DNA of 64,000 nucleotides from assembly GCA_030834895.1 (NCBI GenBank), contig JAUQXA010000064.1, positions 62,001 to 126,000 on the forward strand, in the 5' to 3' direction. This stretch comes from Anaerolineales bacterium (lineage in GTDB: Bacteria; Chloroflexota; Anaerolineae; Anaerolineales; Villigracilaceae). Position numbers and translations under genes: made by a program. The notes beneath the pieces were generated by a model, which did no database searches, had not been told where the DNA came from, and saw only the letters and a list, made by a program, of their open reading frames with translations. Shown here one piece after another: positions 14,897 to 23,889 of the stretch (the first letter of the stretch is position 1; each line of letters starts with the position of its first letter).

Positions 14897-15880
14897 ATGA
14901 AACCCTTCGCCTCCCTCCTCCTAGCAATTATTCTTACTTTTACTGTTGTTCTCGGCGTCAGCGCTCAATCTGCCGAGACTATCTGGCTTGTCGCCACTGG
15001 AACGTCATATAAAACCGGCGAGACCATCATTGTCACGGTGAATGCCGCTTCCGCCACGCCAATTCAGGGATTTACCTTCCAAATTCGCTACGACCCCGCA
15101 TGTTTGCAGCCGACCAACTCGACCAGTCCCGTTCCCGGTATGAATGGCTTGCAACTGCCTCAATTGCCGGGTTTGGTGGATGCATCCTATGCCAGCACCA
15201 CGCCCCAAACTATCAGCGGCGTGTTGGCCGAGGTGCGATTTGTCACGTTGGGCGGATGCCAGACCAACCTCACGCTTGAAAGCGCCGCGCTTGCGATCCG
15301 CAATGAACAGGGATTTGCGGCTCCGCTCCCCGGCGTGACGATTGGTGAAAAGACCATTGCGCTCACCATTGACAAGGAGCGCGGCACGTCTAATGTCCCG
15401 CCAGTCTCTGGAACGCCTCTTATCCTGGGTGAAGTTCCCACGTCTGGTTCCTCGCTTCCCGCATGGTTGATCATTTTGCTGTCAATCCTTTTGGGCGGAG
15501 GGGGAATGTTCTGGGTCTTCAAATTGCTTCGCAAGGGAACGAACCCTGCTCCCAAGCCATCGAAACCCTCTTCTCCATCCAGGCCTGCTCCGATTGCGAC
15601 GGTACAGATGCAGCGTGGTCCGCAGGCCGGCAGGAATTTTTCACTGAACAGACTTCCCTGCCATATTGGCAGTGACCCTATCAATGAGATTTGCCTCGAC
15701 GATCCCTTTGTCTTCAACCGACACGCCAAAATCTTTGCTACGAACAGTGGCTATTTTTTGATGGGACTGGCTGGCGAGACATTCGTCAACGGGATGCCGA
15801 TCAGACAGGTTGCCGCCGCCCTGCAACCGGGCGACACGGTGCGCCTGGGGAAGAATGTTTTTTTTACGTTCGTTATTTAG
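14897..15880 (+). CDS. Membrane protein: extracellular cohesin, one TM helix, cytoplasmic FHA
   Basis: A 327-residue protein. Signal peptide (LLLAIILTFTVVLGVSAQ), then a cohesin-like domain (~25-165, YKTGETIIVTVNAASATPIQ, FTFQIRYDPACLQ). A single transmembrane helix (~193-215, LPAWLIILLSILLGGGGMFW) is followed by a basic/Pro linker. A C-terminal FHA domain (~235-325) contains PCHIGSDPINEICLDDP, RHAKIFA and FVNGMPI. FHA domains bind phosphothreonine. The topology would tie a dockerin ligand outside to Ser/Thr-kinase signalling inside. It sits between two cohesin/dockerin secreted genes on the same strand, so the ligands are probably its neighbours (inference). Confidence 0.85.
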   Translation: MKPFASLLLAIILTFTVVLGVSAQSAETIWLVATGTSYKTGETIIVTVNAASATPIQGFTFQIRYDPACLQPTNSTSPVPGMNGLQLPQLPGLVDASYASTTPQTISGVLAEVRFVTLGGCQTNLTLESAALAIRNEQGFAAPLPGVTIGEKTIALTIDKERGTSNVPPVSGTPLILGEVPTSGSSLPAWLIILLSILLGGGGMFWVFKLLRKGTNPAPKPSKPSSPSRPAPIATVQMQRGPQAGRNFSLNRLPCHIGSDPINEICLDDPFVFNRHAKIFATNSGYFLMGLAGETFVNGMPIRQVAAALQPGDTVRLGKNVFFTFVI

Positions 15881-15913
15881 TTCGCCCTGTTTGTTTTTCA
15901 TGAGGAGAAAGAT

Positions 15914-18169
15914 ATGAAAGTTAAAAACCTGCCCCAAGTGATTGTGCTGCTGGCATTGCTCCTCTCATTTGTCCCCAACCAGGCCAATGCCTTGGTTGCG
16001 GCCGCCCCACCGGCGGATATATTTCAACTTCCCTGGACACAAGGGGAATCCTGGATTGCCATGGATGGCTTCGACAATGGCACCAAGCGCCTTCCTACCA
16101 GCCCGCACAACTACAATATGGGCGGCGCTGTGGATTTTACGCCCAATGCCGATGTATACATCGGGATGGACACGTCCAATTTTTGGGTTACCGCCGCGGC
16201 CGCGGGCACTGTCTTTGAAACATCCAGTTGCCACATCAAGATCGACCATGGCAACGGCTGGACCACGGAATACTGGCATTTGGATAACCTGCAGGTCACA
16301 AAGGGTACCGCCGTGTACCGCAATCAACGCCTGGGCATCATCGCAAACAGCAAATATCAAAAGGTCTGCGTGGGCAATGAATACCCCGGTCCGCATTTGC
16401 ATTTTGTCATGCGCCCAAACATGATACAAACGGTCTTTGCAGGTTGGTCGATTAACTACAATTCAAAGACAAACATTACAACCTTTTCCAAGGCCGGAAA
16501 GACAGTGGGTTCCTACCAGCCCATCCTGAATGTCCCCAACCTTCAAATTGCATGGCGTGACACGCTTGTCTGGGATACGCTGTATATTGGCAGTTTGGAT
16601 GCCTATCGCTATGAGAGATGGGTGCTCCAGTTGAACGAAATGACCAAATTCACTGTGACCACCAATCCCATCACTGGCGGTCTGACTCCCCTGGTTGTTC
16701 TACTGGATTCCGGCGGCAACGAAATCACCCGCAGTGCCGCCACGTTGACCAGCACCCAGCCTGCCGGGACGTACTTTGTCCAGATTCAGCCGCAGGCTGG
16801 GCAGGGTTTCTATTCGATATATACAAAGAAGGAAGCTCTGGATGGCACACCGACGCCCACGCCGACTTCAACTGAAACATCGACCCCGGAGACGCCCACC
16901 CTGACGCCTACCTTGACAGAGACAGCGACACCCACTCTAACAGAGACGCCGACAGCGACACTCACCGCCACATCAACACCAGAGACTCCGACACCGACAT
17001 TTACACCAACACCTGAGACACCAACCCCAACGCCGACATCCACGGCAACCTTCACCCCGACACCGGAGACTCCGACACCGACGTTCACACCGACATTTAC
17101 ACCAACGCCGGAGACGCCCACCCCAACGCCGACATCCACTGCAACCTTTACGCCGACACCGGAGACCCCGACGCCGACGTTCACCCCGACACCAGAGACT
17201 CCAACACCGACGTCCACATCGACCTTCACGCCAACGCCTGAGACCCCGACTCCGACACTGACATTTACTCCGACCTTCACGCCGACGCCGACGTCAACCG
17301 TCCTGCCGACTGAACCGTATGTTTCTACTGTCCTTGATCGGTCAAACGTGAATTCAGGTGAATCTGCAATTGTGACCGTCAGCCTGCATAATGTTCCCGC
17401 TTCAGGCTACACCAGTGCCGAGTTTACCTGTACTTATAACCCCTCGCTGGTGGAGGTCAGTAATATCGTCGCTGCAAACCTCTTCGGTGCGGATCCGGCC
17501 ACAGCGCTCAGCGGCCCACAGAATGGCAGCTTCATCTTTGCGATTGCCGGAAGTAATGGCAACCGTGCCATGACCAGCGGACCCGTCTTTACCTTCAACG
17601 CAACGGGATTGCAGACGGGTCAATCTGCGATCGAGTGCACGGCGCGTGTCTCGAGCGGCGATGGCGTCCTTACAAGTATATTGTCCCTCGGTCCGGCGAT
17701 CCTGACGATCAATGCGCATGAACTTACGCCCACGCCAACCCCGACTCCCTTGTCCACCCCTGTGGTAAACGGACAGGTACTTGCCAGCAAACCTGTTACC
17801 GTCCGATTGCTCAATCCAGATAACTCCGTCGCTGCTTCTGTCGTTGCCAATGCTGATGGAACTTTCACCCTGACAGCCCCCGCCGGAACCTACAGGATTA
17901 CCGCCTCGGCAGACGGTTTCCTCGGTGCCCAAGGCTTCGCCACGCTGGCGGCTGGAGTCGTGACCACGATGCCGACGGTTGCGCTGGCGGCTGGCGATGT
18001 GGACAACAACGGTGTCATCGACCAGTTCGATGCGATGACCATCGGCATGGGCTATAACACCGCAACTCCCGCCTCGGCTGATTTGAACAACGACGGCGTA
18101 ATCAACGTCCTCGACCTCGAACTCCTTGCCCAAAACTATCGCAAGTCTGGAGTGATTGCCTGGCAGTAA
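15914..18169 (+). CDS. Secreted M23 peptidase with cohesin and dockerin
   Basis: A 751-residue secreted protein. Signal peptide (LPQVIVLLALLLSFVPNQANA); M23/LasA-like zinc peptidase (~30-190) with candidate ligands His and Asp in SPHNYNMGGAVDF and His in GPHLHFVMRP, plus TEYWHLDN. Then a pre-peptidase-like beta domain (~205-300) and a long Thr-Pro-Glu linker (~310-465) built of TPETPTPTxT repeats. A cohesin-like domain (~475-600), a carboxypeptidase-regulatory-like domain and a C-terminal dockerin (GDVDNNGVIDQFDAMTIG, DLNNDGVINVLDLELLAQNY) end the protein. It is predicted to cut peptidoglycan or protein outside the cell. AGGAGAAAGAT precedes the ATG. The gene ends at terminator 18184. Confidence 0.88.
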   Translation: MKVKNLPQVIVLLALLLSFVPNQANALVAAAPPADIFQLPWTQGESWIAMDGFDNGTKRLPTSPHNYNMGGAVDFTPNADVYIGMDTSNFWVTAAAAGTVFETSSCHIKIDHGNGWTTEYWHLDNLQVTKGTAVYRNQRLGIIANSKYQKVCVGNEYPGPHLHFVMRPNMIQTVFAGWSINYNSKTNITTFSKAGKTVGSYQPILNVPNLQIAWRDTLVWDTLYIGSLDAYRYERWVLQLNEMTKFTVTTNPITGGLTPLVVLLDSGGNEITRSAATLTSTQPAGTYFVQIQPQAGQGFYSIYTKKEALDGTPTPTPTSTETSTPETPTLTPTLTETATPTLTETPTATLTATSTPETPTPTFTPTPETPTPTPTSTATFTPTPETPTPTFTPTFTPTPETPTPTPTSTATFTPTPETPTPTFTPTPETPTPTSTSTFTPTPETPTPTLTFTPTFTPTPTSTVLPTEPYVSTVLDRSNVNSGESAIVTVSLHNVPASGYTSAEFTCTYNPSLVEVSNIVAANLFGADPATALSGPQNGSFIFAIAGSNGNRAMTSGPVFTFNATGLQTGQSAIECTARVSSGDGVLTSILSLGPAILTINAHELTPTPTPTPLSTPVVNGQVLASKPVTVRLLNPDNSVAASVVANADGTFTLTAPAGTYRITASADGFLGAQGFATLAAGVVTTMPTVALAAGDVDNNGVIDQFDAMTIGMGYNTATPASADLNNDGVINVLDLELLAQNYRKSGVIAWQ

Positions 18170-18183
18170 AGTTTGATAACGGA

Positions 18184-18222
18184 ACATCCCGAAGGTTGAA
18201 AAGCCTTCGGGATGTTTTGATT
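18184..18222 (+). terminator. Terminator of the cohesin/dockerin operon
   Basis: ACATCCCGAAGG pairs perfectly with CCTTCGGGATGT around an 8-base loop and is followed by TTTGATT. It lies 15 bp after the operon's last stop codon. The arms also resemble the GAC...AGGT palindrome family found at 18787, 31434 and 47617. Confidence 0.75.
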
Positions 18223-19079
18223 CAGAATGCGATCTCGCCGATCTGCTCGAAATTGACGTCGAACAACTCCTCGGCTTCGGTTTCCAACTCAGCGTCGGCG
18301 GCATCTCCCGCGCGGACTCCGCGATTGCAGTACGACCTGTAGGGGCAGTAACCGCACTTCGAGACTTCATCCGTTTTCGGGTAGCTGCTCGTGGTGAGCG
18401 ACACTTGCCCTGGCGGGAAGTGCCAGGGAGTCGAACCAGCGGCTATTTCGTCCGCAATTCTCGTCAGTGCATCCCAATCCCGTTTGAATTGGTCCGCCTT
18501 GTAGGGAAATCGTGCCGGCTCGGAGGGAAAATCCGCAAACCAGTAGACCATCTCGATATGCTCCGGCGCGAAGGATTTGCCGCTATTGAGGTGGGACCCG
18601 GCCTTCGCGAGCAGGGCACGGTACACCCGAGTCTGCCAGCGGACATGCAACCACTCGTTTTTGGGTCGCCTGCGGTAGGTCTTCCAATCGAAAATGGTGG
18701 CACGGTCTCCGTTGATTGCGATCAGGTCATATTTGGCAACCAGACGGAATTTTCCCAGCGGCGCGGAGAGGGTGATTTCGGGATGGAGACTTCGGAAGTC
18801 TTTGAAACTTCCGAAGTCTTGAAAATTACTCCACCACCTTTGTAGGTTTTCCGTGTTCGCCAGCCTGCCGACCTGTTCTGCCGGAATGCCGATGAGATGT
18901 TGCTGCACGAGGCGGTGGAAATATTCACCCTCCCGCTGGTGTTTTTCGTTTTCGAGTGCGGGTTCCATCTCGATGGCAGGATATGCCAGCCGTTGCAAAT
19001 ACCGCAACTCGAAGCGGCGCGGACAATCTTGGTAATCCTGGAGCGACGACTGGCTAAGGGTGTTCAGGGTTTCGGGCAT
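18222..19079 (-). CDS. RecB-family PD-(D/E)XK nuclease with Fe-S cysteines
   Basis: A 285-residue protein of the Cas4/AddB/RecB nuclease type (PF12705-like). N-terminal SQSSLQDYQDCPRRFELRYL with the first Cys, then GEYFHRLVQQH. The catalytic core is LVAKYDLIAINGDRATIFDWKTYRRRP (Asp, then Asp-Trp-Lys as D-x-K). Three further Cys cluster at KCGYCPYRSYCNRG near the C-terminus, giving the four ligands of the usual [4Fe-4S]. It probably processes DNA ends; the neighbours give no clue. A 33-bp palindrome at 18787-18819 lies in frame within the coding region and adds an F-G-S-F-K-D-F-R-S stretch. Confidence 0.88.
   Translation of the reverse strand: MPETLNTLSQSSLQDYQDCPRRFELRYLQRLAYPAIEMEPALENEKHQREGEYFHRLVQQHLIGIPAEQVGRLANTENLQRWWSNFQDFGSFKDFRSLHPEITLSAPLGKFRLVAKYDLIAINGDRATIFDWKTYRRRPKNEWLHVRWQTRVYRALLAKAGSHLNSGKSFAPEHIEMVYWFADFPSEPARFPYKADQFKRDWDALTRIADEIAAGSTPWHFPPGQVSLTTSSYPKTDEVSKCGYCPYRSYCNRGVRAGDAADAELETEAEELFDVNFEQIGEIAF
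18787..18819. repeat. Palindromic element inside the nuclease gene
   Basis: AGACTTCGGAAGT and ACTTCCGAAGTCT form a perfect 13-bp stem around CTTTGAA. Total length 33 bp, exactly 11 codons, so the reading frame is kept. Same form as elements at 31434-31467 and 47617-47651. Confidence 0.7.
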
Positions 19080-19144
19080 GGCCCTATTTTGCCACAGAAT
19101 GATACGCCTATGCTATACTTTGAAAAAATTTTCTGGAGTTTGTA

Positions 19145-20200
19145 ATGGGTCAGGATTCACAGGTGGCCGTCTTCATTGATTATGATAACATCGAGATCAG
19201 TGTCGAAGAGGCTTTTGGAAAAAACGCGGACGTGGATTGGAATCGCGTCCTGCAATCTGCAAATCAATTGGGGAGGGTGGTGATGCGCCGTGCCTATGCC
19301 GACTGGGCGGAAGCGGCGGCAAAACAACGTCAACTGCTGGCTTTGGGTGTGGAGTTGATCCACGTCAACAGCAAGCGCGGCAAGAACGCGGCCGATATCC
19401 GCATCGTGATCGACGCGCTGGAATTGTTCCACAACGACGGCAGTTCCTTCACTCATGTGCTTTTGGTTTCAGGCGATGGGGATTTCACCGAGTTGGTCCA
19501 CCGCCTGCGCGCGCACGGCAAGACCGTCATCGGCATGGGAATCAGCGGTACAAGCGCCGAGTACCTGGTCAACGCATGCGATAAGTTCATCTATTACGAT
19601 AAGTTGCAGGGCGTGAGCAAGGTCAGGAAGGCTCCTCAGAATGGGACAAATCAAAATCTGCCCGCACCGAAACAGGGAAATGGAAACGCAGCCAAACCGA
19701 CACTTGTCACAGCCACCACGTCCGAGGGGAAGTTCGAGCAGTATTTGAGTCTTCTTGCGGCGAAGAAAATCCGCATTGCAAATGGGGAACAGCGTCCCTA
19801 CATCATTTACAAAATGTACGAGATGCTGAAGAATGCCCCCGAACCGCTGACCTTCAACCAGTTGAAGGAGCAGGCCCAGGCATATTACGAATCCGCTGCG
19901 CCGAAAGTCGAGCCGCAGGTCGTGCTGGATGTGGCGCACCAACTCTTCCACACCTTCTGTTTCGAGTTCGACCCTGATAGTCACGAACGGATTTTGAACC
20001 GCAAGATGTTCTTTGCGGCGGATGTGCAAAAGGCCGCCGACCTGCTCGATAAATGCGATCGCAAGATTTTACAACTCCTCATCTCTGACCTCGGCTCTGC
20101 CGACAAATTGGATGTTGAAATACTCGCCCGTTTGCTTTATGGTGGTGTGCGTTCGCAAAAGGCTTTGGCGCACATCTCCGATTTGATTTCCGTAGGGTAA
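19145..20200 (+). CDS. NYN-domain (LabA/DUF88-like) ribonuclease-type protein
   Basis: A 351-residue protein. The N-terminal ~155 residues are a NYN/PIN-like nuclease domain: AVFIDYDNIEIS (first catalytic Asp pair), KRGKNAADIRIVIDALE and LLVSGDGDFTELVHRLRAHG (further acidic residues). GMGISGTSAEYLVNACDKFIYY closes the fold. A flexible linker (NGTNQNLPAPKQGNGN) leads to a ~160-residue helical C-terminal domain with winged-helix-like appearance (PEPLTFNQLKEQAQAYYES...), comparable to the OST-HTH modules often linked to NYN. A role in RNA processing is likely. GGAG lies 6 bp before the ATG and a TATACT -10 box is at 19114-19119. Confidence 0.88.
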   Translation: MGQDSQVAVFIDYDNIEISVEEAFGKNADVDWNRVLQSANQLGRVVMRRAYADWAEAAAKQRQLLALGVELIHVNSKRGKNAADIRIVIDALELFHNDGSSFTHVLLVSGDGDFTELVHRLRAHGKTVIGMGISGTSAEYLVNACDKFIYYDKLQGVSKVRKAPQNGTNQNLPAPKQGNGNAAKPTLVTATTSEGKFEQYLSLLAAKKIRIANGEQRPYIIYKMYEMLKNAPEPLTFNQLKEQAQAYYESAAPKVEPQVVLDVAHQLFHTFCFEFDPDSHERILNRKMFFAADVQKAADLLDKCDRKILQLLISDLGSADKLDVEILARLLYGGVRSQKALAHISDLISVG

Positions 20201-20304
20201 GTGTTTTTTCATGTGAATGAGTCAGGGGCGGCATTTATAGTAAAATGCCTTGGGCACCCAAAACTATTTGGATTCTTTTCACGATGATCCCTGAAAGGTC
20301 TGCT

Positions 20305-22404
20305 ATGCTTTTTCGCAAACTACGTGAGAATTCACAGGTACTTGCCATGCTGGCTGCAGTGTGTCTGGGGCTGGCCGCGCAATACTATTTTACGGGGGAA
20401 ATCTTTACCCATCAGAAAAACTCCAACACCTGGGAGTGGACGTCGAGGTTTAGTTTGGCGCTTGTTCTGTTGTTTATTGCCACAGGGTTTGCCGCCTGGT
20501 CCTCATTTCCTCAAGACAGGTCGATGGACGAACCAACGACTCCCCTTCAGTTTTTTGCGGACGGGTCCGGGAGAAGACGGGTATGGTTAATCGCGTCGGG
20601 CGCAAGCTATTTGCTTTCCATTCTTTTGTATGTTCTTGTGGGCGAAAATGGGTGGGTACGTTTTTTTTGGGTGACCGGCATTGGGCTGTTGATTGTTCCA
20701 TTGTGGCTGCAACTTAAGGGCGATCCACGCGAGAAACGTATTGCCACTTGGGAATGGGCATTGGTGGGGTTCATTTCGTTAATTGGATTTGGGCTTCGCT
20801 ACTGGAATTTAACCGAGGTCCCATCCCATGTGGACAATGATGTCGCACTGATGGGGACGTACGGGGTGGGACTGATCCGCGCTGAAAACTATAACTGGAT
20901 CGGGTATTCCACTTCCCAGCATCTTTTGTCATATGACCAATTTCAGGCTTGGGGAATGCGCCTCTTTGGACAAAACCATTATGGGATTGTGATGCATTCT
21001 GTCGTGTTGGGCACCTTGTCGCTGGTCTTAATCTTCCTCTTGGGACGCGAGTTGGGAGGAGGCTTTGTGGGGTTTATTGCGATTGGTTTGTTGGCGATCA
21101 GTTACACTCATATTCAATTCAGCCGCATTCTCTTCGGCAATTCCGCCTCCTTTGCGGTAATTATGGTCATGTACGCATTTTTCAAAGGGTTGCGTACGCA
21201 TGCGCCATTCTGGTTCGCGTTATCCGGGGTTTTTGCCGGTTGGGGGGTGCTGCTTTACGATTCGAGTCGGGTTGTCCCTCTGGTCTTGTTTTCCATGATG
21301 ATCTGGCATTTATGGTCGAATCGTAAATCTATCAAAAACCTGTATAAGAATTGGATGGTGTTGACCGCGGGCGCCCTTTTCGGACTTGGCCCCATGTTGG
21401 TCTATGCTGTGTTACATTTTTCCGATTTTGCAGGGCGCGCCAATGTTGTTACGCTCTGGGAACCGGGCATCTGGCGACATGCGATGGATAGTTACCAGAC
21501 CAACAGTCCCCTGGTTATTCTCTTGGAACAAACATGGCGCGCGTTTCTCACATTGTATCTGACCGGGGATAGAAGTCCGCATTTTGCTTTTCCGCGTCCC
21601 ATGGTTTCGCCAATCACGGCCCTGTTTTTTACACTGGGATTGGGGTATGCCATTTTCAGGCTGAAAAATATCAGGTATTTTTCCATCCTGGTCTGGATTT
21701 TTTTGACCTTCGTTTTTGGCGGGGTACTGACCGCCGACCCGCCCTACTGGCCTCACCTCAACATCGCATTACCTGCGATTGTCCTGCTGGCGGCGGTGGG
21801 TGCTGAAAGCCTTGCCGATAAAGTGACAGTGGCGTTTGGGTGGGTTGGGTATAAGGTGTATGTTTGGGTCCTGGCCGGCATTCTCCTTGTTACCGGGCTT
21901 AACAATTGGCAGATATACTATGACTTTGTAAAGAACAATGCGGGCAACCGCATTCGCATTGCCCGCTACCTCCAATCCCTGCCCTCCAATTATTACGTTT
22001 ATCTGGTTAGCGATGATTTTAGCTGGAATGAGCATGCATTTCGATTTTTCAGCCAGGGAACGCAGGGAATGGATTTTGAGGCCGAGAAAATGACAAATGT
22101 CCCGCCGGTGATCGAAGACCGCCCTACCGTCTTTATTTTGTTCCGTCACCCGGAGTTGGTGCCTTTTTTGCAGAGTCACTATCCAGAAGGGATATTGGAA
22201 AACCATTACGATTTCGACAACCGCGTTTCCTTTATCTCCTATCGGATTGTGCCATCCACTGCCGATGCAACGCCCGAGCCACTTGAAGTCAGTGCGCTAA
22301 GTTCTCCCGGCTGGCAGTTGATTTTCCTGTTTGCCGTTTTTTGGATCGGCTATGTGGCGTACAACCATTACTCCATGCGGGAAACAGTTGCGGGCAGCGA
22401 ATGA
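20305..22404 (+). CDS. GT39-like membrane glycosyltransferase
   Basis: About 699 residues from the ATG at 20305 (GAAAGG upstream); an in-frame ATG at 20245 is possible. About 11-13 transmembrane helices occupy residues ~15-520. The first large loop carries WNLTEVPSHVDNDVALMGTY, the acidic loop expected of ArnT/PMT-type (GT39/GT83) lipid-linked sugar transferases. A soluble C-terminal domain (~530-660) is followed by a last helix. It likely transfers a sugar from a polyprenyl-phosphate donor to a surface acceptor. It heads a compact operon with the next four genes, 19 bp before the methyltransferase. Confidence 0.82.
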   Translation: MLFRKLRENSQVLAMLAAVCLGLAAQYYFTGEIFTHQKNSNTWEWTSRFSLALVLLFIATGFAAWSSFPQDRSMDEPTTPLQFFADGSGRRRVWLIASGASYLLSILLYVLVGENGWVRFFWVTGIGLLIVPLWLQLKGDPREKRIATWEWALVGFISLIGFGLRYWNLTEVPSHVDNDVALMGTYGVGLIRAENYNWIGYSTSQHLLSYDQFQAWGMRLFGQNHYGIVMHSVVLGTLSLVLIFLLGRELGGGFVGFIAIGLLAISYTHIQFSRILFGNSASFAVIMVMYAFFKGLRTHAPFWFALSGVFAGWGVLLYDSSRVVPLVLFSMMIWHLWSNRKSIKNLYKNWMVLTAGALFGLGPMLVYAVLHFSDFAGRANVVTLWEPGIWRHAMDSYQTNSPLVILLEQTWRAFLTLYLTGDRSPHFAFPRPMVSPITALFFTLGLGYAIFRLKNIRYFSILVWIFLTFVFGGVLTADPPYWPHLNIALPAIVLLAAVGAESLADKVTVAFGWVGYKVYVWVLAGILLVTGLNNWQIYYDFVKNNAGNRIRIARYLQSLPSNYYVYLVSDDFSWNEHAFRFFSQGTQGMDFEAEKMTNVPPVIEDRPTVFILFRHPELVPFLQSHYPEGILENHYDFDNRVSFISYRIVPSTADATPEPLEVSALSSPGWQLIFLFAVFWIGYVAYNHYSMRETVAGSE

Positions 22405-22423
22405 CCATTTGGAAAAGGAGTCA

Positions 22424-23173
22424 ATGGAACCGCAGGAATATGGGTTGATGTTCGAGGTTGAAACGGCGCACTGGTGGTATTTGGGCATGGAAAAAATCAC
22501 CCGCGCCACTCTAAATCAGTGGTATTCCGTCAATTTCAATTCATCCGTTTTGGATGCCGGTTGCGGCACGGGCGCGGCGATGTCCACTTATCTTGCGGAT
22601 TATGGACACGTAACCGGTATTGACGTCTCGCCGCTGGCTTTGGGCTTTTGCCGCAAACGAAACCTGACCTCGCTCGCGCTGGCTTCTGTTACGAATATTC
22701 CTTTCCCACCCGAAAGCTTTGACCTCGTCACCAGTTTCGACGTGCTCTACGAACAGGCTGTCCGCAATGACCTCGCCGCGTTGGACGAATTCTTTCGTGT
22801 TTTGCGACCGGGCGGCTTGACCCTGCTCCGCCTGCCCGCCTACGATTGGCTGCGCGGACAGCACGACCTCACCATCCACACCGCTCGCCGCTACACCGTT
22901 CCGCAAGTGACCCAGCTTCTCAAAGACAGCGGATTTCAACCCCTGCGTGTCACCTACGCCAACACATTCCTTTTTCCGCTGGCGCTCGCCAAACGCCTGC
23001 TCGAGCGCATTTTTCCGCCCGACCCATCCTCCTCCGACCTTTCCGTAAACGTTGGGATGTTGAACGGGCTTTTCAAACACGTCCTCGCCAGTGAAGCGTT
23101 TTTCGTTTCCCGCATCGGACTGCCCTTTGGCTTGAGCGTTATTGCCCTGGCGCGGAAACCCCAAACCGCATGA
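22424..23173 (+). CDS. SAM-dependent methyltransferase of the glycan operon
   Basis: About 249 residues from the ATG at 22424, preceded by AAAAGGAG. Motif I is SVLDAGCGTGAAMSTYL, then VTGIDVSPLALGFC, IPFPPESFDLVTSFDVLYE and FRVLRPGGLTLLRLPAYDWL. The opening E-T-A-H-W-W-Y is typical of methyltransferases found beside polyprenyl-phosphate sugar genes. The gene overlaps the following GT2 gene by 4 nt (ATGA). It is expected to methylate a sugar or lipid-linked intermediate (inference). Confidence 0.87.
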   Translation: MEPQEYGLMFEVETAHWWYLGMEKITRATLNQWYSVNFNSSVLDAGCGTGAAMSTYLADYGHVTGIDVSPLALGFCRKRNLTSLALASVTNIPFPPESFDLVTSFDVLYEQAVRNDLAALDEFFRVLRPGGLTLLRLPAYDWLRGQHDLTIHTARRYTVPQVTQLLKDSGFQPLRVTYANTFLFPLALAKRLLERIFPPDPSSSDLSVNVGMLNGLFKHVLASEAFFVSRIGLPFGLSVIALARKPQTA

Positions 23174-23889
23174 GTGATCAAAAGAAGATTTCAGGACTAT
23201 CAATTTTTTTCCCCGCCTACAACGACGGTGGCACCATCCCCAGCATGGTGCTGACCGCCCAGATCGCCGCCCGCGAAGTGACCGACGACTACGAGATCAT
23301 CGTGGTCAACGACGGCAGCCAGGATCACACTCCGCTTGTGCTGGCAGAACTCGAAAAGCAGATTCCCCAATTGCGGGTCATCCACCATCCGCAAAACAAA
23401 GGCTACGGCGCGGCGCTCCGCACTGGGTTTGCCTCCGCCAGCAAGGAGTGGATTTTCTACACCGATGGCGACGCCCAATACAATCCGCTGGAACTTCACC
23501 TGCTGGTCGAAGCATTGAGAGATGACGTGGACGTGGTCAACGGCTGGAAGATCAGCCGTAACGACCCGCTCATCCGCATTTTGCTTGGAAGCATCTACAA
23601 CTTCGGCGTCAAACTCGTTTTTGGAATCCGCTTGAAGGATGTTGACTGTGATTATCGCCTGATGCGGCGCAGTATCTTCTCCGCCGTCGAACTCGAAAGC
23701 AATACAGGTTCGATCTGTGTTGAGATGATCAAGAAGATACAGGACGCTGGCTTCAAGTTTGCCGAGGTTCCCGTTTCACACTATCACCGCCAGTATGGAC
23801 ATTCCCAATTCTTCAACTGGCGACGTCTGCTGCGGACAGTCCGTCACCTGACTATCCTGTGGCGGGAATTGGTTTTGAAAAAGAAATGA
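23170..23889 (+). CDS. GT2 glycosyltransferase (polyprenyl-phosphate sugar synthase type)
   Basis: A 239-residue GT-A fold enzyme. LSIFFPAYNDGGTIPSMVL opens the nucleotide-binding half; EIIVVNDGSQDHTP and WIFYTDGDAQYNPLELHLL contain the DxD-type metal site (DGD). No C-terminal transmembrane pair is present. Proteins of this length and pattern include dolichyl/polyprenyl-phosphate mannose or glucose synthases, which would supply the donor for the GT39-like enzyme two genes upstream. It is coupled by 4-nt overlaps to both neighbours. Confidence 0.88.
   Translation: MSDQKKISGLSIFFPAYNDGGTIPSMVLTAQIAAREVTDDYEIIVVNDGSQDHTPLVLAELEKQIPQLRVIHHPQNKGYGAALRTGFASASKEWIFYTDGDAQYNPLELHLLVEALRDDVDVVNGWKISRNDPLIRILLGSIYNFGVKLVFGIRLKDVDCDYRLMRRSIFSAVELESNTGSICVEMIKKIQDAGFKFAEVPVSHYHRQYGHSQFFNWRRLLRTVRHLTILWRELVLKKK

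Noticed and set aside
16810..17280. 156-codon minus-strand ORF of Val-Gly repeats
   Set aside because: It is the antisense shadow of the Thr-Pro-Glu linker of the M23 protein; low-complexity repeats stay open in several frames.
17402..18370. 322-codon minus-strand ORF
   Set aside because: It is antisense to the cohesin/dockerin region and the end of the nuclease gene; composition Arg/Ser/Gly-rich, no motif.
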